A DNA stretch of 64,000 bases from Rhynchonema sp. JSB1_4. Its lineage: Eukaryota; Nematoda; Chromadorea; Monhysterida; Xyalidae. Below, one piece after another: positions 44,214 through 57,300 of the stretch (positions are counted from its first letter, which is position 1; every line of letters begins with the position of its first letter). The notes under the pieces were generated by a model. It was not told the DNA's origin. It saw only the letters and a program-made list of their open reading frames with translations, and did not search any database. The position numbers were made by a program, and so were the translations under genes. The stretch spans positions 1-64,000 of the forward strand of contig JASAMV010008903.1 of NCBI GenBank assembly GCA_030248065.1, in the 5' to 3' direction.

Positions 44214-45317
44214 TTTTTGACGTCAAATAGTTTCAGTATAAAGCAAATAATGGAAAATTCTATTTCTTATGCATGTCATGAGCAAAATCTTCATTGAAAG
44301 AGTGTGCAATGTCCAGGATTTTAACAATAGGGCTGGTGAAAAGATTGCAGTTTTGTAATCTGTTTTGGCGTGCATGCAAATAATGTTATCATGATATATG
44401 TAACATACAGGTGCATGAATTCAGTATTCGTCAAAATCTGCATAATGTTCTGTACAGATTATGTTGTTACAATAACGCGACTTACACAAAACTTTCATTT
44501 GTGGCGCTTTCAAAACTGGTTGTATGTAGAATACGTATTTTATGTTATGTGTTTTATCACTTTTCATTAATATTATAGTTTCATTGTGCTCATGTGCGTT
44601 ATCTTAGAAAATATCAAACTTCACCGTTCACATTTCACACATTGGCCCAAATTCTAGAAAGCGCCACCGCCACCAGGGGGCGGTTGCGCAACAGTGTATT
44701 TGATGTATCTGACGCTCTCCAACTTGGTGCGTAAATTCCCACCCAAAATGTGCGTGTTGAGCTGCTGTTCGCGTAAGCAAGCAACAAATTCAGGTCAGCT
44801 ATGTAGCTCTGGAAGTTGTCATCATCGTGTTTGGTGACGCAGCCGCCCCCGGTGGTGGTTGCGCTTTAGAGAATGTGAGCCATTGACGGCTTTTTTGTTG
44901 GTGATCTTCTTCGTTGTTGTGAGGCACCGGGTGGCTGGGTATTCCTCGGCGACCGAAAATGCAGGTCCCGATCAAAATGAAGGCTGTTTTCTTGTCATTC
45001 CCAGTGACTGGTACCGCACTAAATTGATTTATGTGCCAAGATTCAAAGCAAAGTACATATATGTAAGAGAAACGCCAGAGAATACTTGTGAAACATTAGG
45101 ACAGCACTGCAGCACAATAACGGTGATGTTTCACAACGCTGGTGGTGTAAAACAGCAGGCGAGGAGTTAGTGGAAAATTTAAAAATTGAGACCAGGGCTT
45201 GCCAAATATCGTGAGTAGGGTGCAAACGGGATCGTAAGTTCGGGATCGGGATCCCGTTTGAACCTTAATCGTGAGTAAATCGTGATTAGCTTATCACATC
45301 GGTACATTGTTAAAAAA
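44214..45317. other. intergenic region between gene F and the aminopeptidase gene
   Basis: It contains the promoter space of gene F and the 3' flank of the aminopeptidase gene. An open frame on + at 44859-45170 has a hydrophobic start but no ATG at a sensible position and overlaps an element. Apart from the element at 44660-44871 nothing is supported. Confidence 0.4.
44660..44871. mobile_element. inverted-repeat element with GC-rich ends
   Basis: AAAGCGCCACCGCCACC...GGGGGCGG faces CCGCCCCCGGTGGTGG...TTGCGCTTT, with TAGA on both sides. The body, read on -, contains GATGATGACAACTTCCAGAG and TTACGCGAACAGCAGC, which are related to sequence at 59385-59510. Confidence 0.65.
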
Positions 45318-48300
45318 TTATGGCTTGTCGAAGCAAATTCTGGGTGGATCTTGTTGATCGACAAATTGTTTCATCACACCAACGACACTGTCGACGTTCA
45401 TTTGCGTCCATTTAATGTTGAATGCTATTTGTGACAGGCGCTCTTGGAAGGCCAACGTGGCGCGGCCGGGGTCGTGATTGGATAGGAATGTTTGAACCTG
45501 AAAATCAGGGCAGACCCTATTTTGGTGGCCCTCCCGTTAGCGATAATTTGGTCCACCACAAAGCGAGGACTTTAGACCACTGGTTAATAAAAAAAATTTT
45601 TATTCGAACCCCAGTTTTTAAAAAAAATTTTTTAATTATAAAACATTTTTTATTCCAGCCAAAATCTGCCCAACACGATAAAAAAATGAGCGCTCAAGTA
45701 CAAAATAGGGGATTTTTTGTGACATAATGTGTTCCAAGTGCATAAGCACAGGTGATACAAACACCATGCTATCCAATGGTCGATAAGTACCAACCATAGT
45801 CAGGTACACACCCGTACCCTTCCCCAGGTGGTGCGGGTGTGATGATATGGCTTTCTGATATTCGGGATGGGATTTTGGGTGAAATTATGACGTCTAGGTA
45901 CACGACCAATGCAAATAAGCTGCACATAGTGTGAAATTAGAGTGAATACAAAATAGAATCACTCCTTTCGGGCCTGGGGATGGATAAATAAATGCCCACT
46001 CAGTCACGTGTGTAGTCATATGAGAGGCCCTGTGAGTGTGCGCACTATGTCTAGATGCCACAAAACAACGATTATGGCACCCAATACACCATTATTAGGG
46101 TTAGGTGATGCCATCAGTAGCACTTTTTATACAAAAAATAGCACTTTTAGAGCAAATAAAAATTTTTTTTAACTTTTGGAACGAATTTTTTTTAATAAAA
46201 AAAGTTTTTTTTAAAAATCCACTGCTTTATACTACTTACGCATGTGACCTGCTTTGTGTGGGTGACCCGTTCAGGGTCTTTTTTGCCAGAAACGGGCGAC
46301 AAGGTGCCAGGCCTCATCGGTGCAAAAACACAAATATTGAAGCTAAAAGGCGGCCATACAACGTCTCATTGGTTATGGATGTACACGTACCATTTTCAGT
46401 TGCTCCTCAGTGTTGAAATTCGCCGTAGCACCATTGACAATGTCGGCTAGTGAACTGGCGAGCCTGAAACATTGGTACTTTTTTTTACAAAAAGCTAAAA
46501 TCTAAAACTAACATGGGCTAACAAAAACAACCAACTTTGTCGAAAAATAATCCCATTTTTTGTTCATGTATGGCCAGATAAGATCGTTGGCCACTGGGTT
46601 TGAAGGAATGTCACGATAGAGATATCGCACTTGGGCTCCGTCAATCAAATCGTTTGTGGTGTCATCCAGTACCCTGATGTTTCAAGGGGTTCTTTTTAGG
46701 GGATGCATTTTCAAAATGGTTGCGGCTAAACGCACGATCGTCAACTCAAGGGGTCAACTCTCGTAGTCATCCTAAGTATGGCTCTAAATGAGAACGAGAA
46801 ATTATGTATGAGAGATGACGACATTGTTATAAGCCAAAATTACAGTCCACAGTCTGTCGTCCTTATAATGAGAGGATCGGAAACGGTCACCTTCAGTCAT
46901 TGCAACGAATAATTATTGGCAAATTGGATTTTAACGTCAGCTTGATGGCCAAAGTACCACTGTCATTCAATCACTACAATAAAGGGTTTCGCCATAGAGG
47001 GTCACTATATAGAGAGTGCACTGTGTGTTACTCTTCTCGCTCAAGCGCACCTCATCACGAGATCACGGTTTGGCGCACAGCTTAGGCCGTTGATGAGCGC
47101 CAATTTCTCGACATTTTGTGTTTCAACCCGATATTTATGTTCGGTGAAATTGAATGCTTCGACTCCGAGCTGCGCCACCGCCGAACAATAGACGGTGGTT
47201 CGGAGTTGGAGCGGAATGCTGAAATCAATCAATCAACGAAAACTCACGATCACTTATTCAATCGATCGATCTATAAACTAAACGATTGATTGTATCAGTC
47301 GATCTCGTTCACTCACCCAACTGATCAAAAAATATCCAATCAATCACTTAGTCGAGTGCTCAATCGATCAACCAATTAAAATATTACTTATCAGCCTTTT
47401 TTTAGGAAGAGATCAGTCGATCGAAATATCTAACGTTGTTAACTGATCGCAATATTCAATCGCTCTATCAGTTCAACGAATCGATCTATCGATCCGACAC
47501 AATCGTTCAAGCAGAAGACATTAACCCATTCAATCAAAACAATGTGTTCTGTACAATGATCAATGAAACGCTATTCACTCAAACATTAACTTATTCAACC
47601 AAATCAATCACAAAATCGATCAACCCACCGGTTACACGAACTGCTGGACACAGCGTCACCGGCGCACGACTTCATGTAATCGCGATACAGGTTGACCGCG
47701 AACATTGTGCAATTACTGTAGCCCACCGAGCATGCGTATTGGTAGGTCAGCGCTTTCAGATCGCTAGAAAGTTACACAGAAAGAGTGTGAAAAGTTACAA
47801 ACTTCTTTTAATAAGAAATGTTACATTAAACTCAATTACTCACAAATAGACCGTGTCATTCAAGTTGTGACCAGCGTCGTTGTCGAAGTAGTTCCAGACC
47901 TGCTCAATGTTCTTGATGACGTAATTCTGAAAGTTGAAAGATTGATACAAAGAAATAAATTTTGGCAAAAAAGTAACAGAGTGCAATATAACTTCTGTAC
48001 ATTCAGTGTGGTGACCGAAGTATCGTTAGTTCGCGAAGCCGCTTTTGTGTGCAACATTCTTTGAACGAAAGCCAGATTGTTGAAATGCGCCGCCCAGTCA
48101 ATGTAACGACGACTGTATTGTGGCAGACATGCAGACAGACAGAATGGCCAACGGTAGTCCACTAGATTGGCGCTGAAACATCAGAAACTGGAAGGTTTGC
48201 TCTTGGTGGGGGGACATAATTCCGAGAAGTCTAACGATGTTGGTGGTATCTAGTCTGCTTTGTTTCAGGACCTGACCTTTTGGTCATTCTTTAGAAAATT

Positions 48301-51300
48301 CACCACAGTGGTTGCTAGGGCATCAACGGAGTTGGGCACCAAACTCTTAGCCACTTCACGCAGGGATCCACCATAGAAAATATACACCAGGTACCCAATA
48401 GTTTTGGCCACCGAAACGTTCGTGTGGCACTCGATGAAGCTAATTAGCAAAAATTGAAGGCCTGAGTTGGTCATCATAAACGGGGCGGTCGGCATAAAAA
48501 AGCGCGTAATGAGGGTCACTATAAATAGCGTGGACTGTACCCTCACCACTCCCCCCATCCCACCTTGCCAAATTGAAAGCGTCGTCGATCAACTGAGATC
48601 GTGTCACCGGGTCCAGTTCCGTACTTTCGCCCTTCGTCAAATGCAACACCAATCTCAGGTAATTGTTGTCATCGTAACGAATGCGAGCAAAGTTTTGCGT
48701 TTCGCGATTCAGCAGGAAATAGGAGATTTCGGAGCCGCCGGTGTACTTGAAGACCGCTGCAACGACAAACAGATCGGTGTTGAATAGCGATCGAACGGGA
48801 TATTGAGTTCTTGCGATCGGGATCGGGATTGATCGAAAAGGTGTCGGGATCGGGATTCGTTCATGTTTTATATGTACATAAAATAAAACAATACGTGAAA
48901 AGATGGGTGTGAGTGTTGCCCGTTTCGTCCCGTTTTCACCGACGGGTGGTGCACCAGGACATCGTCAGTGCGAATGCACAAGACTGTATACATGAATATG
49001 CTTTAAAACAAAAGGAGGTAACCATTCGGCCACACACATAAAGGCAAACTACGCCAACACGAGCCCGATTTCGGAGTTGGTGCACTGGCAAAACGAAAAG
49101 AAAAAGAAATCCTCATGCACCACGTGGTATTGCACAACGTGCAACGTTTCCCAAATCAGCAGCCACGTATGAATGCCAACACACCCCAAACCCCACCGCA
49201 CTGCCAGGCAGCATCACTTTGCGCTGGACACTCATTTTGCGGGTTTCCAGCACAAATGTGGCGTCCATCATCATCATCCATTCGTAACTGAAACATTTTT
49301 GAGGCGTTATAAATCGTCCGTGAAGCATCAACCAAGCGCAGTGCATTTCTAAATTGTTCTCAGTGCAGGAGCTTGATAAGCGCTGGCTCTCTGATGATTC
49401 ACTGAGTTGGATTGGAGGATCTCACGTACGCATACGCTTACACGGGCACTGGTGAAACATCAAAGTAAACTTGAGCTTGGCTGCGCATGCACAGTTGTGC
49501 TTTGATTCCAAAGTTTCAAATTCCAAAACTCTGATCGCACTGTTTCTCTCACAAAACGCGTGCGTTAACTTAAAAAAACAATATTCAATTTTTGGTCGGA
49601 ATTCAGTTTATCTTGACAATATTCAGAGCCATGAAACATCAGGTAAGTGTCCAAACCGACTTGTAAGGACTCGGTGGTCGCGTATCCTTTCCAACGGTGA
49701 ATACATGCTGTGTCAAACTGATGGTGTCCGTGGTTTCAGCTACTGCCACATATGGATAGCCCATTTGCTCAATCCAACGTTTCGTGAAATCACTAACATT
49801 GAATTCGGCTGCAACCCCGTTTTCCGTGGCCGACTGAAATTGAAACATCAGCAAAGGAGGGGTGGCCGTTTTTCTGCGATCTTCAATAATCGAATTCAGT
49901 GTGGTTGATCGGTGCTTGGCCTACGCCTTTTGTGGTGAACAATGCCCGAAATCCCGATCCGGAGAATTTCAATCCCGATAAAATCCCGAAATTCCGATCC
50001 CGATTACTTCTCCGGATTCCGATCACGATCCGGCATTCTTTATCGGAATTTTTGTCGAGATTATTAAAGCTGCGAAAAGTGGAGTTGGATCACTTTTGCA
50101 TAAACACAAATGTGAACGAAATATGGTCAATTTCGCTTTCTTTTGCACAACTTGACGTCGGTTTTGCTGCGGATGTTTCGCAACCCGACTGCGGGGTCCA
50201 ACAATGGAAAATCGTCTGCAAGGTGATTACAATTGTGCCAAAAACTGTAATCCCGAACCGGATCCCGGTTATCAATCCCGATCCTGGTTCGAAAATTTCG
50301 ATCCCTTTCAGAAATCCCGCTTAATTATTCGAATCCCGATCCCGATGCCGATAGGCAATCCCGTTCGAGAGCACTGGTATACTTAGTGACTGGCCTGACC
50401 TTTCATCAATATCACACAAAATAATATTGTGAGATCTTGTCCAAATAATTAGAATCTGAGCCAACCTGTTGCAAATAATAGATCAAATCGTCGTGCCGAG
50501 CGTTCGAGTACTGCATTGCTTCAAGGTATGACTGGAACACGAGACAAAGTTGAAAATCAGATGGTAAAATAACATTCACAACGGCAAGAAAGGAAAATAA
50601 TTTTCAAATAATAAATCCCACTGACATTTATTCCAATCTGGAAAACATCTTTCGACGTCAGAGCGGTTGTGTTCGGCATGAGCGAATTGCTGAGCATGTT
50701 TAGAAACGAGGCACCTATAAATAATTTGTTGTCACATTTTTTCCAAGATTAATGAGTGAAACACTGCCATACAATTAGACTTATACTAATGTGGTCGACG
50801 CACATCGTAACGCTAGTCGTGAACACAGCCTAACGTGCTGGTGTACAGTTCCTCGCGCTCTACATGAAGCTACAATTCTTTTGGGAGAAACTCTTCAAAA
50901 GCGTTGCCTGAGCCGTAAAGCGCGCGCAGCCAGCGCACCCAATTCAGTTTCGTTGCATTTCGCAAATCACTACGTCAGACTTCGTGTGTTAACTTGTTGA
51001 GTGGCTGGCAGTCACGTGACCACTATAGTTAAAGGGCTCGGGACATAACCGAAGGAAGGGTAGCAGGACATATTGTTACACACCGTTGGAAAGCATTCCG
51101 ACAGCCTATGTCACGCACAAATTTTAAGCCCCTTGGAGGTTCGCTATCTCTTGGTAGAGCGACTTTTCGTTCCAGAAAAAAGTGAATTTTTGCACAAATT
51201 GGAACGACCGGTGCAGAAACCCCAAATAAGTTGAAGGTCAAGTAACACATGGATAGGATTACAACAGCTTTCTAATAGCTTACCATCACAACTTCAGTCG

Positions 51301-54300
51301 CTCAAAGCATTGCTTCACACGGTGAGGGTGCGAAACGTTGCAAAAATCGGCCTTATTTTTCGAGAACACAAGTTTGTCCCTAAATTTTGAGGCCACGCTT
51401 AGCGCTGCGGAAATAAGAATGCAATGGGGAAATAGAGCATCGTCGAAAGTACCAGAAAATAAGGTTTTTAAATTTTTTAACTCATGGCTGGCTCCGTGAC
51501 AGGCCTAAAAATCCATTAAATTGCCGCTGAATTAGGTGGTTACATTCATCGCCAGAATTGTGACACATAAAGGCCACAGATTGTATCGGATTCGAAACAA
51601 AAAAATGAGAGAAACGCCTGTTTTAACAACCTATGAAGGTCTGAAGACCCCAAGGTCTACAGATCTCTCGGGGCAGCCATACTAACCTGAATATGATATT
51701 CAGCTACAAATGCTTATTGTTAACAGCTATCGTAAATGTGATAGCACCAAACCATGTATCTCGGGAGTAGCTTTCGAACGATATATAACAAGCCCCAATA
51801 AATTCTTACGCTTAAGGGCAGAGGTTAAAAAATTGCTTTTTTGACGATTCTGGAATGAACCGTCACGTCACCGTGTGCGATTTCGGAATTTTGACCGTTT
51901 CTTGTCCATAACAAGAGATAGTATGGGCATGTTATACATCGTTCGATAGCTAATTCAGAGCTACATCGTTTGATGCTATTAAATATGCAATAGTTCTTAA
52001 CAGCAACGACTTATAGTTAAATATCTTATTCAGGCTGGCATGGCTGCAGCAGCCGGACCATGTGGTTTGAAGTCTTGAAACTCATCTAGATTGTTGGACT
52101 GTGCGTTTATCTGACTTTCTCGTTTTCAATGCAATGCCATACGTGGCTTATTTACATCACATTTCCGTCAATGAATGCAACTATGCAGTTCAGTGGCAAT
52201 TTTTAGGTCTTTTTCGGCCTGTCACGCCGCTATATAAGTGTTTTAAAATTTAAAAACCTTATTTTCTGGTACTTTCGAAAATGCTCTATTTTTCTAATGC
52301 ATTTTCATTTCTGCAACACAAAGCGCGGCCTCAAAATTTAGAGACAAACTTGTGTTTTCGAAAAATGTGGCCGATTTTTGGAACATTTCGCACACTCACC
52401 GAGTGAAGCAATGCTTTGAGCGACTGAAGTTCTCATGATAAGTTATCCAGAAGCCGTTGTAATCCTATGCAAGTATAACTTGATTTTCAACTCATTTGTA
52501 GTTTCTGCACCGGTCGTTTCAAGTTGTGAAAAAATTCACTTTTTTCTGGAATGAAAAGTCGCTCCACCAAGAGATAGCGAACCTCTAAGGAGCTTAACAT
52601 TTGTGCGTGACATATGCTATCACAGTGCTTTCCAACGATGTATAACACTGCGCTCTGCTGCCCTTCCTTCGGTTGTGTCCCGAGCCCTTTAATACGCGCA
52701 TAATGCGCTTTACGGATCAGGCAACTACGCATTTGAAAAGTTTCTCCCAGAACTATTCTCAGAGCGAATTTACATGAAATTCACTTTGGCCTGTTTGCGT
52801 TGACGATCAGCATTGACGATTTGCGCTGACCACTAAACAAATAGCCCCCAATTGGCGCGAACCTTTCTGATAGGTAATGTGATCGAAAAGTTGCTCAATT
52901 TGATCCTCCGTTTCCGCGTTCTTCTGATAGATCGCATGCGAATTCGATAGCTGATCCAGTTGCATGGCCGATTGAAACTCGTCCGTCGTGAATTGCTCGC
53001 TCTGAAAAAAATCAGGGAAATCAGGATCGGAAATCAGAAATCGCTCCGCTTACGTGGCGCTTGATAAATCAGGGAAAACTGATTAAAAAGCAACTACATA
53101 AAGTGACCAATAAGTTTGATGTCATTTGATCGAGGTTTCATCTGTACCTGGGCAGCGATATCAACAAAAAAAATTAAAAAAATTACGGTTACGGTCTGAA
53201 AAATTAGTGATCGGCTTGGATAGGATCTGACACTTTAGCCATACGTTTTTATGGCAAAAAATGATTTTAAGCGACCGTGTCCAAGGTAGAAACGGTAGAC
53301 ACACACCGGTCCGATCCCACCTTATCGGAACACCGAAGCTTTATGTCGGCCTAAAGTTAAAATCACATCAAACCATCGCAAACGCATTGTCCGTGACATT
53401 ATCGACAGCAATAAAGGACATGAAATCGGCGAATCCTTCGTTCAGCCATATGTCTGACCACCATTTCATTGTGACCAGGTCACCGAACCACTGAAACATC
53501 AGAAACATGTGCCTGACACTTCTGGATTCAACACCGATTGTTCCGTATCTTTATGGCTCAGTAAACCTTTTGGGCCACAGTACTTTTTGGGCCATGTGAC
53601 CTTTTGGGCCAGGTACTTTTTGGGCCACATTATGTTTCGGACCAGGAACCTTTTGGGTCACGTACCTTTTGGACAAAGGTACCTTTTGGGCCAGGTACTT
53701 TTTGGGCCACATGTGCATGGTGTACTTTTTGGGCCAGGTATACCTTTTGGGCCAGTGAACCTTTTGGTCCAGGTACTTTTTGGGCCATGTTACTTTTTGG
53801 GCCAGGTACTTTTTTGGGCCAGGTACGTTTTGGGCCAGATACTTTTTGGGCCACGTGTGCATGGTATGCCGGGCCACATGTTTGTTTTTACTCAAATGAC
53901 GACCTGAACCAGGCGAACAGTCTACAGTACCTGTGGCGAACTGATCTGGCGTCGATTATGTGAAAGTTGCACAACAGATGCCACATGCATTTTGGGTTAA
54001 GGTTTAAGCTTTTAGATCAAAAACATAAGTAATATGTAGGTACCATTTGAGACAGACATGTCAGAGGGACATACCCGCGTATTGCAGTATGCGCCTGTCT
54101 GACTGACAAATGTGTCTGTAACTGCCGGTAACAAACCACTCACAGCCTGCCCGTTTGACCACAAACATTCTTTATTGATTGATTTCTTTTTGTTTATCTG
54201 AAGAAGGGAGATGTCGTATCGTTTCTGTCAACTTTTTAGGCTCTATTTGTAGTCTTGTTGAAACATTAATGACTCTCTGAATGTTGGAAATCGAAAGTGC

Positions 54301-57300
54301 GCATTATTTATTGATCGCCATCAACATACAAGCATAGACGTAGACGGCAGGTTGGTTGATGTTACATGAATGATGATATAAGGCACGTGGGCAGTGGTGT
54401 CGTTGAGAAATCGAAATTTTCCCATACCTAGCCCAATTTTCGGAAAATTTCCCATACATACCCCAAAAATCAAAAATTCCCATGCCAGGGGGTTCTCCAA
54501 AAATTTCCCATACCCGAGGGGGGTTTCTGAAAAAATGACCCCATAAATCTTCAAAAAGTGTTCTAGAAGTGCCTAAAACAGAGTTTTCCTGCGGTAGCAA
54601 GCGATTTTTGTCATTTTTATGCGAAAAGTGGTCAATTTTGCTACTTCTCGGGGTCAAAAAGTCATTTCTTAGGGGTGCTTGTTCCAAAAGTGAAAAATTT
54701 CCCACACCCCCGGCTGATTTCCCATACCCCATACCCGGGAGGTCACCCCCCCCCCCCCCAACGACACCACTGCGGGTAAAAACCATTTGACGGCGCGCGT
54801 CACATTTCAACAGTTTTTATTGGTGCCCACTCTTGATCATGGTGCGATTTTTTGGGGTCTTGTAAGCTGACTTTAGGATCTGGAACGAAGCCAGATTAAT
54901 TTTGGTCACAAAATCTGGTTACTTGTGTATGAAGTTGTTCGGCGTTAACTGCGGATTGCGATCCAAAGTTTATTGCATGTTACAAAATTGACTACAAAAG
55001 GATTCACTGCATGCGACATCAAACTTAGTAATCGGATCGGACCAGTTCTGTCTTGGTGACGTGACTTGTTTGAACTAAGAATATTAAGAAATTTAGTGAT
55101 GATGCCACTCATTTCGACCAGCGTAAATATGTTCGCCGACCTAAGCTGAATAAATTTTAAGTGACTCTACAATTGAATGTTGACCGCGTTTGTTTGCAGC
55201 CATTTTTTCAGAAAGTGAAAATGAACCCTGGGGCCAAGGTTTAGGCTTTTTTGTGCTCTTTTCAACCAAGTAAAAATATCCATACGATATGCCATATTTT
55301 CTCTCACATTGCGTTTTCTTTAAAAATTAGTCAAGGAAATGAGGAGCTTCAGAAACAGCCAAAAATAAAAAAGGCCTCACCATCACTTTTGTTCTGTTTG
55401 CCCCAGATAAAATCTACAGAAAATTCTGGTCTTATTAAGAGCGTGGGGTGGTAAGAATCGCAAAGTAGGGTTCACAAAACTGAAATTTTGGATATGGTTT
55501 TTTTGATTGGAAATCAATGCCACAACATATTTAGGAATGCTCTCCAAGTTTGGCGTTCCAAATGTAAGTATACTTTCAGTAATTTCAATTTAAAGGTGCT
55601 CGGTTTGTTCCGATCCGATCACCAAGCTTCATATCGCTCTATGTGTAAAGAGGGTACAGAATCTATTGTGTTGTTCTGATCTCCATATATAGCGTGATCA
55701 AAAAGTACCTTTGCCAGGTTAAGGATACTACATGTTGGAAATGCGATGTGAATGGTCTTCGACTAGGGAGTAAACTGGTACTGAGTGACGGTTTTCTGAC
55801 ACGACGAATTTGAACAAGGGCTTAATTTTTGGTCCGGTTTCCGGACATTCTGGAATCAACAATCTGGTCTCGTACTGGGGTAGTGCGCCCGTCAGTAACT
55901 CCGCTCCGCCCATATAAAAACACCTGCCATAACCTCTCACTGACGTAACCTCACGCTTTTACCTCTGACGTAATCACATGGAGCCCACGTGAAAGAGGGA
56001 CATACCCGCGCGTTGCAGTATGCGCCTGTCTGAATGACGAAAGTGACTGCCGTGGGAATAACTGTTTCATTACACGTTTGAGCACAAGCGTCGTCCGATT
56101 TTATGTACTGCATATGCGCAAGCGATCATGTGAGTAAAAATAAACATGTGGCCCAACAGGCACACCATGCACACGTGGCCCAAAAAGTACATGGCCCAAA
56201 AGTACCTAGCCCAAAAGGTACCTAATCCGAAATGGTAACGTGGCCCAAAAGGTAGCATGGTCCAAGAAGTGCGGCGGTGGCCCAAAAGGTTCACTGGCTC
56301 CAAAAGATAGAACCGTATACCTGGCCCAAAACGTTTACCTGGGCCACAAGGTACATGGCCCAAAAAGTACACCATGCACATTTGGCCCAAAAAGTACCTG
56401 GCCCAAAACGTACCTGACCCAAAAGATACCTGGCCCAAAAAGTACGCCATGTACATGAGGCCCAAAAAGTAGCTGGCCCAAAAGGTACCTGGCCCAAAAG
56501 GTGCGTGGTCCGAAAGGTTCCTGGCCAGTCTAAGCTCAGAGCTTGATGAGAAAACAAAGCGATTAGTCGTGAAAAATAGATTCCGTTCGGAAAACGCAAA
56601 ATGCCACCATTATTCAAACCTGATGTGCAAGTTCATGCGCCACCACTGAGGCGACATCGCGCATTTGCGTCGGCGGATGTCGGTCGGGTGAATAGAGCAC
56701 GTATTTCTCCCTGAATGTGATCAAACCCCAGTTCTCCATGGCGCCAGCATCAAACGCAGGCAGCGCAAGTAGGTCTGAAATTATTGTGGAATATTTTGTG
56801 AAGCGTCATGTTTGGTCAAACTTGTTATTAGCGATCGGATTGGTTTCGTCGGTCCACGTCGGTTTCAGTTCGAAAATCATACTGATATTTGGGCAGCGTT
56901 AAAATCGGTAGAAACAACATCTTTTCCAGCATATCAGTGGTCTCCAGTTGTTCTTGTAGCCGCACAAAATCACGATAAATACTCAGATTTGGTTCCGGCT
57001 ACAATCGCGCTCCTTCGTGACCTGATCCGGATTACTTCATTACAATAAATTTGTTCACAAAAGAGATTCCTCACTCTTTCTATGACGATAATTCAGAAAA
57101 GAGCCAAAAAAAATATTCAAACCCATTTTAGTCAGCGGGAACGTGACTCCGTAATATTTCTCATAGAACGATAGCACTTCCGCTCCGATTTTCGAGGCCA
57201 GCTCGCCTTGTTTAGTCAGGGACGGGCGCATGCACGTTCGGAACTGGAACGTTGTGAAACATTAGCTTTGTTTGATTTAAGGTCGGTTTATACTCTGACT

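Noticed and set aside
44859..45170. Hydrophobic-start frame on +, considered as a secreted protein.
   Set aside because: The apparent start is not ATG, it overlaps an inverted-repeat element, and no downstream exon continues it.
53509..53963. Long open frames on both strands over the TTTTGGGCCAGGTACC array.
   Set aside because: Frames exist only because the repeat unit lacks stops; the translation is a repetitive artefact.
54304..54810. 168-codon minus-strand open frame.
   Set aside because: It covers the CAGTGGTGTCGTTG-ended element inside an aminopeptidase intron and is low in complexity.
56070..56617. Long open frames over the inverted array.
   Set aside because: Same repeat artefact as at 53509.
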